Assembly: GCA_041550515.1 (NCBI GenBank)
Contig: JBFEOQ010000002.1
Span: 15,147 to 79,146, forward strand
From: PFL35 sp041550515
GTDB lineage: Archaea; Thermoplasmatota; E2; DHVEG-1
Reading direction: 5' to 3'
Length of the DNA stretch: 64,000 bases
Below, piece after piece: positions 26,754 to 35,802 of the stretch. Under the pieces are notes generated by a model that saw only the letters and a list, made by a program, of their open reading frames with translations, was not told the origin of the DNA and did not search any database. Position numbers and translations under genes: made by a program. Each line of letters opens with the position of its first letter. Position 1 is the stretch's first letter.

Positions 26754-28088
26754 ATGAAACGTTTAATTTTTATTATCGCTATTATTGCATTTTTGTTTCC
26801 AACTATTTTAGTAACTGCAAATGCTAGTGATATTGTAAAAGCACCTGATTTCACAGCAACTGATACAAATGGAATAGAATTTAATCTCCGTGATTACAAA
26901 GGAAAAGTAGTTATATTGCATATCACAGGTGTTGAAAACCCATTATGTATTGAATGTCTTGAGGAGATGAAAGGTCAGATTATTGAACTTGAAAAACTCT
27001 ACAATTCTAATCAAAATATAACCATTATAACTATTAATATCAGAAAAAATCCTTATTTTAATACATCAGGTTTAGAGATGTCACAACAAGAATGGGATGT
27101 GGATATAAATTGGCATTGGGTTGAGGATTTTAACCCTTTTCAGATTTCAGGTTTGTATCAGAAATATTGGACTAATGATGGAGCATTTTCCAATCCAACT
27201 ATTATTTTAATTGATAGAAATCAAAGCATTGTTGGAGTTCGTCATGTATATTGTATAGGTAAAGGGGTGATTGATGGTATTCAAACTTCTGAAAAACTTC
27301 AAGGATATGTTAAAGCAATTGATGAAGGTAATTGGGAAGGATTTAGTGAAGATTTAGGAGATGAGGGATTAACCTTTATTGGTATTTTCATCCTTGGTAT
27401 TTTAACCTCTGTTACTCCTTGTTCGCTTGCACTTTTAATTGCAATGATTTCTTATGTTGGTTCTATGCAGAAGGATGCTCAGAAAACATCAAAGAAATAC
27501 TCTTTTCAAGGTTTATGGATAGGAGTAATCTTTACCCTTGGTATGTCTCTGGTATTTTTTGTGTTTGGTATGATTATCTCCTCTTTAGGTGCTTTTATTC
27601 AAGCATCATCATTATTTTTCCTTATCGCAGGTGTCATCCTTATTATCCTTGGTATCAACATTTTTAAACCTTTTAGTGAGATTTTTAAGAGGAAATCTGA
27701 AAAAGAAACTGGTTCAAATATAATTGAAAAGGGACAAGGATTGTTTTTTAAACTTAGTAAAAAATCTATTTATCTAGGAGCATTCTTTTTAGGAATTCTT
27801 TTTTCTATAGGTTGGGCGCCATGTGCTTTATCACTTATGATGCCAGTTTTTATCTTAACCTTATCTCAACAAATTTCTATTATCATGGGTGGTCTTTTGT
27901 TGTTTGCTTTTGGTCTTGGTCATGGTGTACCAATTATTCCTTTATGTACTGTTACTAGTAGCATAAGGGGTAAACTTGGAAATAAATATGTTTCTGCGGG
28001 TAAATTGATGCAGTGCATATTCGGAGTCATTATAATTATTATTGGATTTATTATGGCGATTAGATTCTGGGGGATAAACTTCTGGTAG
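26754..28088 (+). CDS. TlpA-like thioredoxin domain fused to CcdA (DsbD-type) membrane domain
   Basis: A 444-residue protein. A signal peptide (~1-24) leads into an extracytoplasmic redoxin domain (APDFTATDTNGIEFNLRDYKG). It carries ENPLCIECLEEM with CxxC at 65-68. From ~205 there are about six membrane helices. Their TSVTPCSLALLIAM and IGWAPCALSLMMP repeats are the cysteine-containing CcdA/DsbD motifs. CcdA passes electrons from cytoplasmic thioredoxin across the membrane. The fusion reverses the order of bacterial DsbD and probably reduces the neighbouring lipoprotein. Confidence 0.85.
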   Translation: MKRLIFIIAIIAFLFPTILVTANASDIVKAPDFTATDTNGIEFNLRDYKGKVVILHITGVENPLCIECLEEMKGQIIELEKLYNSNQNITIITINIRKNPYFNTSGLEMSQQEWDVDINWHWVEDFNPFQISGLYQKYWTNDGAFSNPTIILIDRNQSIVGVRHVYCIGKGVIDGIQTSEKLQGYVKAIDEGNWEGFSEDLGDEGLTFIGIFILGILTSVTPCSLALLIAMISYVGSMQKDAQKTSKKYSFQGLWIGVIFTLGMSLVFFVFGMIISSLGAFIQASSLFFLIAGVILIILGINIFKPFSEIFKRKSEKETGSNIIEKGQGLFFKLSKKSIYLGAFFLGILFSIGWAPCALSLMMPVFILTLSQQISIIMGGLLLFAFGLGHGVPIIPLCTVTSSIRGKLGNKYVSAGKLMQCIFGVIIIIIGFIMAIRFWGINFW

Positions 28089-28105
28089 ATCATAAACGAA
28101 AAAAA

Positions 28106-28618
28106 ATGGGAGTAATATTTCTTATTTTTCTTTTATTTTTTATTATAAATGGTATTAATTCTTCTAAGGCGCAACCAGTTAATATAGATGTAAATATCTT
28201 TCCTTCTCCACCTATACCACTTGAAAATGTTACTTTCATTGTTGGTCTTAACAATAGTAGCTATGTTAGTGTTGATGAGATACGATTAATCTCTCAGGAA
28301 TATATTTATGATGTAAGTTTCCCTGAAACTTATAATATTTCGTTGAACTACACTTATAGTTGTTGTATGGATTTTTATGAAGGTACTTTTAAGCTTGCAC
28401 ACAAAGATGCGACTAGAATAATTTATCATTTGGAAATTCTGAGCAATGGAACATGGTACAAGTATAAAACCAGTTTTTTTGATATGGTTGTTAATTCAAA
28501 TGATAATATGATTAATAATAAGGAAAATCAAACGCCAGGTTTTGAATTTATATTGCTTATTTTTTCAGCAATTTTATCTTTAATTAATAGAAATTATAAA
28601 CTAAAAGTAAAAAAATAA
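28106..28618 (+). CDS. Secreted protein with C-terminal anchor, unknown function
   Basis: A 170-residue protein with a signal peptide (~3-22), an Ig-like extracellular region (VNIDVNIFPSPPIPLENVTF) including an adjacent Cys pair in YSCCMDFYEG, and a C-terminal hydrophobic helix (~146-160) followed by KLKVKK. It starts 17 bases after the TlpA-CcdA gene on the same strand, so it belongs to the same apparent operon. The Cys pair hints at a possible redox or metal-binding substrate of the operon. I do not recognise a family. Confidence 0.6.
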   Translation: MGVIFLIFLLFFIINGINSSKAQPVNIDVNIFPSPPIPLENVTFIVGLNNSSYVSVDEIRLISQEYIYDVSFPETYNISLNYTYSCCMDFYEGTFKLAHKDATRIIYHLEILSNGTWYKYKTSFFDMVVNSNDNMINNKENQTPGFEFILLIFSAILSLINRNYKLKVKK

Positions 28619-28645
28619 ATAATTAAAATATGGTGGTGAATAAAA

Positions 28646-29782
28646 TTGAAAAAAAAAATAAAAGAAGATAAATGGGTTATTTGCCCTGAATGTAAAGCCA
28701 AACTCAAACAAGAGAATCTCGTATATCATATGAAACATGTTCACAATAAAAAAATCGATGAAACAGAAATAAAAACCATGGAAACCTCAGATAGAAAAAG
28801 ACTGGCAAACAAAACTATAAAGAGTTCATCTAAAAAAACTATTAGCATAATTATTATACTATTTATTGTAGCTGTTGCTTTAATATCTATATATCTTCTA
28901 TCCAATCCTGAAGATTCAAATGGACAAAATGATAAAAAAAATTATTTTGTTTCAATTGAAGGAAAAGGTAATTACTCATCGATCCAAGATGCAGTTGATG
29001 CAGCTTCTGATAATGATACTATTTTTGTAAGCAATGGAATTTACTTTGAAAATATTATAATAACAAAACCAGTACAGATAATTGGAGAAGATAAAAATAC
29101 AACTATAATTAATGGTAATGGATCCTCTGATATTATTGATATATCAACAGATTATGTAAAAATAAGTGGTTTTACAATAACAAATGGTAGTCAAAGAACT
29201 GCTGGTATAAGAATTAGGTCAAATTACAACACAATTTCAAATTGTAACATTTCATCAAATAAAAATTATGGTTTATATCTTGATGGAACACCTGAAAGTA
29301 AAAATAATATAATATATTTTAACACATTTTTCAATAACAATTACGGTTTATACACAGAAAACGCAAAAACAAATAATATTACTTCAAATACATTTACTCA
29401 TAGCACACTCTACAGTTTGTATTTTACCGGTTCATCTAATGATAATTTGATTTCGGAAAACAAATTTACAGATAATAATTATGCACTAAGAATAAAAGGA
29501 TCAGCATTAAACACAATTATAAAAAATCAAATAAAGAACAACAAATATGGACTTTATTTCTGTTGCGGCTCTAAAAACAACATTGCTTATAACAACGTTT
29601 TCATAAATAATACCAACTGGAATGCAGATGATGCTCTAGGTAATACATGGGATAATGGAATGATTGGTAACTATTGGGATGATTATACTGGCAATGATGA
29701 AAATGGTGATGGTATAGGCGATACACCATATCTTGTAGGTGGTGATAAAGGAGATAATTTTCCTCTAATGGAACCTAACTAA
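28646..29782 (+). CDS. C2H2 zinc finger - TM - NosD-like beta-helix protein
   Basis: A 378-residue protein starting at TTG 28646 after GGTGGTGA. Residues 12-33 hold a C2H2-like finger (CPEC, then HMKHVH), a basic linker follows, and 64-85 form one membrane helix. Residues ~100-340 are a right-handed parallel beta-helix with repeated NTITNN/GLYL-type turns (NosD/PbH1). The C-terminus has the NosD-type motif GNYWDDYTGNDENGDGIGD and ends PLMEP. The finger should be cytoplasmic and the beta-helix exterior. It is the last plus-strand gene of the arsenic cluster. Confidence 0.75.
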   Translation: MKKKIKEDKWVICPECKAKLKQENLVYHMKHVHNKKIDETEIKTMETSDRKRLANKTIKSSSKKTISIIIILFIVAVALISIYLLSNPEDSNGQNDKKNYFVSIEGKGNYSSIQDAVDAASDNDTIFVSNGIYFENIIITKPVQIIGEDKNTTIINGNGSSDIIDISTDYVKISGFTITNGSQRTAGIRIRSNYNTISNCNISSNKNYGLYLDGTPESKNNIIYFNTFFNNNYGLYTENAKTNNITSNTFTHSTLYSLYFTGSSNDNLISENKFTDNNYALRIKGSALNTIIKNQIKNNKYGLYFCCGSKNNIAYNNVFINNTNWNADDALGNTWDNGMIGNYWDDYTGNDENGDGIGDTPYLVGGDKGDNFPLMEPN

Positions 29783-29888
29783 AAACATTTATCTTTTAAA
29801 TCTATATCTAGCATTTTTAGAGTATTTTATGTTATTATATAAAGAAAAAATAGTAAATATTGTAGGAATTCCAAATATTCTACAATAT

Positions 29889-30113
29889 TTATTTTCTAAA
29901 ACCACAACAGGATCTTGATGGATAATTCTCATTAGATTGTTGTTGGTAATTACAATATGGTTGTGGACAATCATCTGTATCTGGACACCAGCTATTCTTC
30001 TGATATTGTGGTTTTTCATTAGTTATATTATTTGCAGATATACCAATTGTTGTTAAAATAACTGCCAATATCGTTAGAAAAACTAGAATCTGAATTTTTC
30101 TATTTATCTTCAT
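29889..30113 (-). CDS. Small secreted cysteine-rich peptide
   Basis: A 74-residue ORF on the minus strand with a clear signal peptide (MKINRKIQILVFLTILAV) followed by a short Cys- and Tyr-rich mature part, SWCPDTDDCPQPYC and SRSCCGFRK, with five cysteines. A GGGGAC motif precedes the ATG. It is convergent with the beta-helix gene and lies just inside the right end of the putative island. No family is recognised. Confidence 0.55.
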   Translation of the reverse strand: MKINRKIQILVFLTILAVILTTIGISANNITNEKPQYQKNSWCPDTDDCPQPYCNYQQQSNENYPSRSCCGFRK

Positions 30114-30584
30114 ATTTTTGTCCCCATTAACAACTGTTAATTATCCGTTATTAGTATATATAATTTGCTGTAAATTTGACATGAAAAAAGATAATATAAA
30201 TATATAATAACAAAATTTAAATTTTATTAACCGAAAAATTATGTTATGTAACAAAATTAAAAAAACAACCCAGACAAATTACAAAATGTAAAACTGATTT
30301 CATATTAAAAAAAGAGAAAAAAGGTTTTAGTGAGATCAACTTAAAAATCCAAGAGAGCCAAGTTTTTATAACTCTTACCAGAAATCTCTCCTGTAAGATG
30401 GTGTATATTCCGCCCAGTCCACTGTTTTTTAATTTTTGGCTATCTTTTTTTTGCTATAATAGTATATCTTCAATAATTTTATGTTGCTAAAATCACAAGT
30501 AGAATTTAAAAACAGAATCATAAAATGCTAATAATTAAAGAAAAAAATATAATAAACAAACTAATTCATAAAGGGAATTTTAAA
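30114..30584. other. Non-coding spacer with island end
   Basis: About 470 AT-rich bases with no convincing gene. It contains the second copy of the tRNA-Ala 3' end at 30410-30421 and AT-rich promoter-like sequence in both directions. It separates the arsenic cluster from the corrinoid adenosyltransferase gene. No integrase remnant or other tRNA part is seen. Confidence 0.6.
30410..30421 (+). repeat. Possible attR: copy 2 of tRNA-Ala 3' end
   Basis: CCGCCCAGTCCA repeats the final 12 bases of the tRNA-Ala gene at 23043-23054 in the same orientation. It stands in AT-rich non-coding DNA with no other tRNA sequence around it, as expected for the far attachment site of an integrated element. Confidence 0.5.
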
Positions 30585-31103
30585 ATGGAAAAAGGTTATA
30601 TTCATGTTTATACAGGTAATGGTAAAGGTAAAACAACTTCTGCGATTGGTCTTGGATTAAGAGCTGCTGGTGCAGGTTTAAAAGTACATATGTTGCAATT
30701 TATGAAAGGAAGAAAATATAGCGAGCTTGAATCAATTGAGAAAATTGAAAATTTTACTTTTTCTCAACATGGTCGAGATGAATTTGTAAATAAAGAAAAT
30801 CCTGATGAGATAGACATTAATCTTGCTAGAGCGGGATTTTCCTATGCGAAGGAATTAGTTAATAGTGAAAAGTTTGATATGATAATTCTTGATGAAATTA
30901 ATGTAGCAATTGACTTTAACTTAATAGATTTCAATGAGATAGTAAAACTTGCAAAAAATAAACCAGAAAAACTTGAACTAATATTTACAGGGAGGTATGC
31001 TCATGTTGAAATACAAAGAATTGCTGATTATGTGACTGAAATGCTTGAAATAAAACACCCATATCAACAAGGTATAGAAGCTAGAAAAGGTATTGATTTC
31101 TAA
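30585..31103 (+). CDS. cobA: Cob(I)alamin adenosyltransferase (CobA/BtuR type)
   Basis: Starting at ATG 30585 the protein has 172 residues; the frame extends upstream to 30525 but the family begins at MEKGYIHVYTGNGKGKTTSA, the P-loop. AAGAGLKVHMLQFMKG, ILDEINVAIDF and the C-terminal HPYQQGIEARKGIDF match CobA/BtuR. An AAGGGA site precedes the ATG. The enzyme makes adenosylcobalamin, the cofactor of the methylmalonyl-CoA mutase encoded 17 bases downstream. Confidence 0.92.
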   Translation: MEKGYIHVYTGNGKGKTTSAIGLGLRAAGAGLKVHMLQFMKGRKYSELESIEKIENFTFSQHGRDEFVNKENPDEIDINLARAGFSYAKELVNSEKFDMIILDEINVAIDFNLIDFNEIVKLAKNKPEKLELIFTGRYAHVEIQRIADYVTEMLEIKHPYQQGIEARKGIDF

Positions 31104-31120
31104 ATTAGGGGAAGTAACCT

Positions 31121-32797
31121 ATGATTGATAAAAACGAACTCGAAAATATAAAAAAAAGAAGATCTGATTGGGAGCGAAAAAGTTACAATCCACACATAAA
31201 AAAACATTTTGAGAGAAAGAAAAAATTTGAAAATTTGTCCTGGAATGAGATTAATAATCTTTATACTCCTGAAGATATTTCAAATTTAAATTACTTAAAA
31301 GATATCGGATTTCCTGGAGTGTATCCTTTTCTTCGAGGTGTTTATCCAACTATGCATCGAGGTCGTCTTTGGACTTTTCGTCAATTTAGTGGTTTTGGTA
31401 GTGCTGAGGAAACAAATAAACGTTATAAATATTTGTTAGATCATGGGGAAACGGGCCTTTCAGTTGCTTTTGATTATCCTACTTTATATGGATATGATAC
31501 AGATCATCCAATGAGTCGGGGTGAGTTTGGAAAATGTGGTGTTGCAATTAGTAGCTTGCAGGATATGGAGATTTTATTTAGTGGAATTCCAATTGACAAA
31601 GTAACTACTAGTATGACAATTAATGGTCCTGCTGCAATTGTTTGGGGCTTTTATATTGCAAATGCTGAGAATCGTGGGATAGATCGTCGCATAATTGGAG
31701 GTACTATTCAGAATGATATTTTAAAGGAATATATTGCTCAAAAAAGCTTTATTTTTCCACCCGAACCATCGATGAGACTTATTGTGGATACTTTTGAATT
31801 TGGATATAAAGAAATTCCGCGGTGGAATACAATTAGTATTAGTGGTTATCATATTCGTGAAGCAGGTAGCACTGCTGTACAAGAGCTAGCTTTTACCGTT
31901 GGTGATGGTATAGAATATGTTAAATGGGCTTTAAAACGGGATCTTAAAATCGATGATTTTGCACCAAGATTGAGTTTCTTTTTTAATTCACATAATGATT
32001 TTTTTGAAGAAATTGCAAAGTATCGTGCTGCTCGACGCATCTGGGCAAGAGAAATCAAGGCTCTTGGGGCAAAAAAACCTCGAAGTATGTTAATGCGTTT
32101 TCATACCCAAACAGCAGGGTGTTCATTAACTGCTCAACAACCCGAGATTAATATTGCAAGAGTAACGATGCAAGCTTTATCTGCAGTTCTTGGAGGAACG
32201 CAGAGTTTACATACAAATAGTATGGATGAAGCTCTTGCTCTTCCATCTGAAAAAGCTGTACGTATTGCTCTTCGAACACAGCAGATTATTGCTGAGGAAA
32301 GTGGTGTTACCAACACTATTGATCCGCTAGGCGGTAGTTACTATATTGAATGGCTAACTGATAAAATGGAAGAAGAAACCTATCAATATTGGGATCGCGT
32401 TGAAAAACTCGGTGGTGTTATCCCTGCGATTGAAAAAGGTTTTTATCAACGTGAAATTTCCCAGGCAGCGTATAAATATCAGAAAGAAATTGATGAAAAA
32501 AAACGTATAATAGTTGGAGTAAATGAATATCATATAGATGAATCCGTTGACATTCCAATTCTAAAAATGGATGAAAAAGGAGAGGAACGTCAGATTAATC
32601 GTTTAAATAAACTAAAGAAAAACAGAAACAATCAGAAAGTTAATAATAATCTTAAAAAACTTCAAAAAGCTGCAAAGGGTGAAGAAAATATGATGCCTTT
32701 TATTTTAGATTGTATTCACTCTTATGCAACTCTCGGTGAAACTTGCCAAGTTTTGCGAGATGTATTTGGAGAATATGAAGAACCTGCTATATATTAA
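31121..32797 (+). CDS. Methylmalonyl-CoA mutase, large subunit (N-terminal domain)
   Basis: A 558-residue TIM-barrel subunit. It contains YPTLYGYDTDHPMSRGEFGK, TSMTINGPAAIVWGF and FHTQTAGCSLTAQQP, the CoA- and radical-handling regions of the mutase. The cobalamin domain is not attached but encoded separately at 32810, as in archaea. The enzyme interconverts methylmalonyl-CoA and succinyl-CoA. It sits between cobA and the small subunit, in one run with meaB. Confidence 0.94.
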   Translation: MIDKNELENIKKRRSDWERKSYNPHIKKHFERKKKFENLSWNEINNLYTPEDISNLNYLKDIGFPGVYPFLRGVYPTMHRGRLWTFRQFSGFGSAEETNKRYKYLLDHGETGLSVAFDYPTLYGYDTDHPMSRGEFGKCGVAISSLQDMEILFSGIPIDKVTTSMTINGPAAIVWGFYIANAENRGIDRRIIGGTIQNDILKEYIAQKSFIFPPEPSMRLIVDTFEFGYKEIPRWNTISISGYHIREAGSTAVQELAFTVGDGIEYVKWALKRDLKIDDFAPRLSFFFNSHNDFFEEIAKYRAARRIWAREIKALGAKKPRSMLMRFHTQTAGCSLTAQQPEINIARVTMQALSAVLGGTQSLHTNSMDEALALPSEKAVRIALRTQQIIAEESGVTNTIDPLGGSYYIEWLTDKMEEETYQYWDRVEKLGGVIPAIEKGFYQREISQAAYKYQKEIDEKKRIIVGVNEYHIDESVDIPILKMDEKGEERQINRLNKLKKNRNNQKVNNNLKKLQKAAKGEENMMPFILDCIHSYATLGETCQVLRDVFGEYEEPAIY

Positions 32798-32809
32798 AGG
32801 TGAATATTG

Positions 32810-33205
32810 ATGGAAAAAAAAATTAGAGTTTTGGTTGCTAAACCTGGTCTTGATGGCCATGATCGTGGTGCAAAAATTGTGGCTCGTGCATTGAGAGATG
32901 CTGGGATGGAAGTGATATATACAGGACTACATCAAACTGCTGAAATGGTAGTGGAAACGGCTATTCAAGAAGATGTTGATGTAGTTGGGCTAAGTCTTTT
33001 ATCTGGTGCCCATATGACACTTTTTGTTGATGTTGCCCATCTTATGAAAAAGAAAGGAATGAAAGATATTTTAATTGTTGGTGGAGGTATTATTCCTGAA
33101 GAAGATGTTTCTAAATTAAAAAAGGAAGGAATATCAGGAGTCTTTGGACCAGGTACACACTGTGATGAAATAGTAGAGTTTATCAAAAAGAATGTGAAAA
33201 GATGA
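32810..33205 (+). CDS. Methylmalonyl-CoA mutase, cobalamin-binding subunit
   Basis: Starting at ATG 32810, preceded by AGGTGA, the protein has 131 residues; a TTG three bases earlier is also possible. AKPGLDGHDRGAKIVARAL contains the DxHxxG motif with axial His17. VVGLSLLSGAHM and IVGGGIIPEEDV complete the B12-binding Rossmann fold. It pairs with the large subunit encoded immediately upstream. Its stop overlaps the meaB start by four bases. Confidence 0.95.
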   Translation: MEKKIRVLVAKPGLDGHDRGAKIVARALRDAGMEVIYTGLHQTAEMVVETAIQEDVDVVGLSLLSGAHMTLFVDVAHLMKKKGMKDILIVGGGIIPEEDVSKLKKEGISGVFGPGTHCDEIVEFIKKNVKR

Positions 33206-34143
33206 ATGATATCGCAAAAAAAGTTATATCAGGTGATCCTCGTGCTATAGCACGGCTTATCACTCTCTCAGAAAACAATGATCCTCGAGCAGTAAATGCT
33301 CTGAAGGACATACATCCTAAAACTGGAAATGCATATGTTATAGGAATTACAGGGGTCATGGGTTCAGGAAAAAGTACTCTTATATCAGAACTGACCCAAG
33401 AATATAGAAAAAAAGGAATGACTGTTGGTATTATTGCAATAGATCCGACTAGTCCTTTTTCTGGTGGTGCTCTTCTTGGAGATAGAGTTAGAATGATGAA
33501 TCTTGCTATGGATGATGGTGTTTTCATACGCTCTATGGGAACCCGTGGAATGCTTGGTGGTCTTACTAGTGCTGTTTATGATGTTGTTGAAATTCTTGAC
33601 GCATCTGGTAAAGATGTTGTAATAGTTGAAACTGTAGGTGTTGGTCAAGCAGAGGTTGATATTATTAAGATTGCTGATTCAACTCTTGTAATAGTTGTTC
33701 CTGGTTTAGGTGATAGTATTCAAACTCTTAAAGCAGGAGTAATGGAGATCGCCGATATATTTGTTGTTAACAAAGCTGACAGACAAGGTGTTGAGAAGAC
33801 TATTGCAGAAGTTGAAAGCCTTGTGGATATTTCCTTTTCTGAAAAAGATAGAAAAACACCAATTCTTAAAACAAATGCAAAAAAAGGAGAAGGTATTAAA
33901 AAACTTATTAAAGAGATAAAAAATCATAAAAAATATTTAATAAATACTAAGGAATTTGAAAAAAAACGAAAAATACGTTATGAAGCAGAACTAGTTGAAA
34001 TTATTCGCAAAAGATTGATGAATTTTATTTTTGATGAAACCCAATTTAAAGACAAAGTTGAAAAATTAATTAATCAAATTAGTAAAAAAGAAATTGATCC
34101 TCATTCAGCGGCAGAAGAAATACTTACAAATATACTAAAATAA
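33202..34143 (+). CDS. meaB: MeaB/ArgK-family GTPase (mutase chaperone)
   Basis: A 313-residue G3E GTPase. The P-loop GVMGSGKSTL is at ~51-60, AIDPTSPFSGGALLGDRVRM and ETVGVGQAEVDI are the switch regions, and NKADRQG is the base-specificity motif. MeaB protects and reloads methylmalonyl-CoA mutase with adenosylcobalamin. Its four-base overlap with the cobalamin subunit gene indicates coupled translation. It ends 12 bases from the convergent crotonase gene. Confidence 0.94.
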   Translation: MNDIAKKVISGDPRAIARLITLSENNDPRAVNALKDIHPKTGNAYVIGITGVMGSGKSTLISELTQEYRKKGMTVGIIAIDPTSPFSGGALLGDRVRMMNLAMDDGVFIRSMGTRGMLGGLTSAVYDVVEILDASGKDVVIVETVGVGQAEVDIIKIADSTLVIVVPGLGDSIQTLKAGVMEIADIFVVNKADRQGVEKTIAEVESLVDISFSEKDRKTPILKTNAKKGEGIKKLIKEIKNHKKYLINTKEFEKKRKIRYEAELVEIIRKRLMNFIFDETQFKDKVEKLINQISKKEIDPHSAAEEILTNILK

Positions 34144-34155
34144 TAAAAGAAAAAA

Positions 34156-34938
34156 TTATTTTCCTTTGAAATTAGGTTTACGCTTTTCAAGGAATGCTTT
34201 TATTCCTTCCTTTTTATCATATGTTGAAAAACTAGATGAAAAATAAGATATCTCAAGTGCATTTGCTGTATTAAGATCAATATCAGCTCCTTTATTTACA
34301 AGAGATTTAATAAAGGCTGTTTGTACAGAGGATTTATCAGCTATTTTTTTTGCTAGGTTCATTGTTTCTTCTTCTAGTTTATCATCATCTACAACTTTGT
34401 TAATAAGACCAATTCTATGAGCTTCGATAGCATCAATAGTGTCACCAGTAAGCATTAATTCTTTGGCTTTTGCACGTCCTACAAGACGAGGCAGGCATTG
34501 GGTGCCACTAAAACCAGGTGAAATACCAAGATTTATTTCGGGTTGACCTAATCTAGCATTTTTTCCAGCTATTGTAATATCACAACTCATTAGAATTTCA
34601 CACCCACCACCAAGGGCATAACCATTAATCATAGCAATAAATGGAATACGCGATTGTCTTATATATGATAGAAGATTGTGTCCTAATTCTGAAAATTCCC
34701 TAGCTTGAAGAACAGTCATTTCTTTCATTTCTTTGATGTCAGCACCCGCGATAAATGCTTTATCTCCTGATCCTTTTATTATTGCTACTTTAATTTTTTT
34801 ATCGTTTTCTAGATCATTGACAGCTCGTGTAAGTTCTTCTATTGTTACTGTATTAAGTGCATTAAGTACATTTGGTCTATTAATAATAATTGTTGCAATA
34901 TTCTCTTTTTTTTCTAAAATTATGTTTTGATAAGACAT
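34156..34938 (-). CDS. Enoyl-CoA hydratase/crotonase
   Basis: A 260-residue crotonase-fold protein. IAGADIKEMKEM forms the oxyanion region, NGYALGGGCEILMSCD the second oxyanion loop, and PEINLGISPGFSGTQCLPRLVG the catalytic Glu region. It hydrates enoyl-CoA to 3-hydroxyacyl-CoA. It is last in a minus-strand operon behind a dehydrogenase and a thiolase, with an 8-base gap to the former. Confidence 0.9.
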   Translation of the reverse strand: MSYQNIILEKKENIATIIINRPNVLNALNTVTIEELTRAVNDLENDKKIKVAIIKGSGDKAFIAGADIKEMKEMTVLQAREFSELGHNLLSYIRQSRIPFIAMINGYALGGGCEILMSCDITIAGKNARLGQPEINLGISPGFSGTQCLPRLVGRAKAKELMLTGDTIDAIEAHRIGLINKVVDDDKLEEETMNLAKKIADKSSVQTAFIKSLVNKGADIDLNTANALEISYFSSSFSTYDKKEGIKAFLEKRKPNFKGK

Positions 34939-34946
34939 TTTCTCAC

Positions 34947-35801
34947 CTAATTACTAAAATCATAAAATCCTTTTCCTGTTTTTCTCCCTAATTGTCCTGC
35001 TTGTACCATCTTTTTTAGTAGTGGACAAGGTCTGTATTTTGAGTCATTGAATCCTTCATATAGCACCATCATAATATTTAGTACTACATCAAGACCTATA
35101 AGATCAGCAAGCTCTAAAGGTCCCATTGGATGATTCATACCCAATTTCATTACTTTGTCAATGTTTTCCACAGAACCGATTCCCTCCATATAACAATATA
35201 TCGCTTCATTTATCATTGGCATTAAAAGTCGGTTACTAACGAAACCTGGACCATCATTAACTTCAACAGGAATTTTTTTCATTTTCTCAGATATATTTTT
35301 TATAATCTTTGTCGTTTCATTATCAGTTTTTAAACCTCGAATTACTTCAACAAGTTTCATCAATGGTACAGGATTCATGAAATGCATACCAATGAATTTT
35401 TCTGGTCTATTTGTTATAGATGCAAGGTCTGTAATAGGAATTGTGCTTGTGTTACTAGCGAGAATGCAATCTTTTTTACATATGGTGTCAAGTTTTTTGA
35501 AAAGATCTTTTTTAACTTTTATGTTTTCAAAAATTGCTTCGATTACAAGATCCACGTCTTTTAAATCTTGGAGTATTATAGTTACTTTAATTTTGTTTTT
35601 TATTTCTTCCTTAGTTTCTTTTGTAATTCTTCCTTTTTCAATACTTTTGTCTAAAAATCTTTCAATTTTACCTAGACCTTTTTGAACATAATCCTTTTTA
35701 ACATCATGCATAACTACTTCAAATCCTGCTTGTGCTGAGACAAGTGCTATTCCATGTCCCATCTGACCTGCGCCAATAACACCTATTTTTTTTACGTTCA
35801 T
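34947..35801 (-). CDS. 3-Hydroxybutyryl-CoA dehydrogenase
   Basis: Starting at ATG 35801 (284 residues), preceded by GGGAGGC, it begins MNVKKIGVIGAGQMGHGIAL, the NAD-binding motif. The upstream ATG at 35819 lies inside the thiolase stop region and adds six non-conserved residues. FIGMHFMNPVPLMKLVEVI holds the catalytic His, and VNDGPGFVSNRLLMPMINEA is the family signature. It acts between the crotonase and thiolase of the same operon. Confidence 0.92.
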   Translation of the reverse strand: MNVKKIGVIGAGQMGHGIALVSAQAGFEVVMHDVKKDYVQKGLGKIERFLDKSIEKGRITKETKEEIKNKIKVTIILQDLKDVDLVIEAIFENIKVKKDLFKKLDTICKKDCILASNTSTIPITDLASITNRPEKFIGMHFMNPVPLMKLVEVIRGLKTDNETTKIIKNISEKMKKIPVEVNDGPGFVSNRLLMPMINEAIYCYMEGIGSVENIDKVMKLGMNHPMGPLELADLIGLDVVLNIMMVLYEGFNDSKYRPCPLLKKMVQAGQLGRKTGKGFYDFSN

Positions 35802-35802
35802 T

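Noticed and set aside
29789..30019. Minus-strand ORF overlapping the Cys-rich peptide
   Set aside because: It has no signal, family or ribosome site, and overlaps the better-supported peptide with a signal sequence in another frame.
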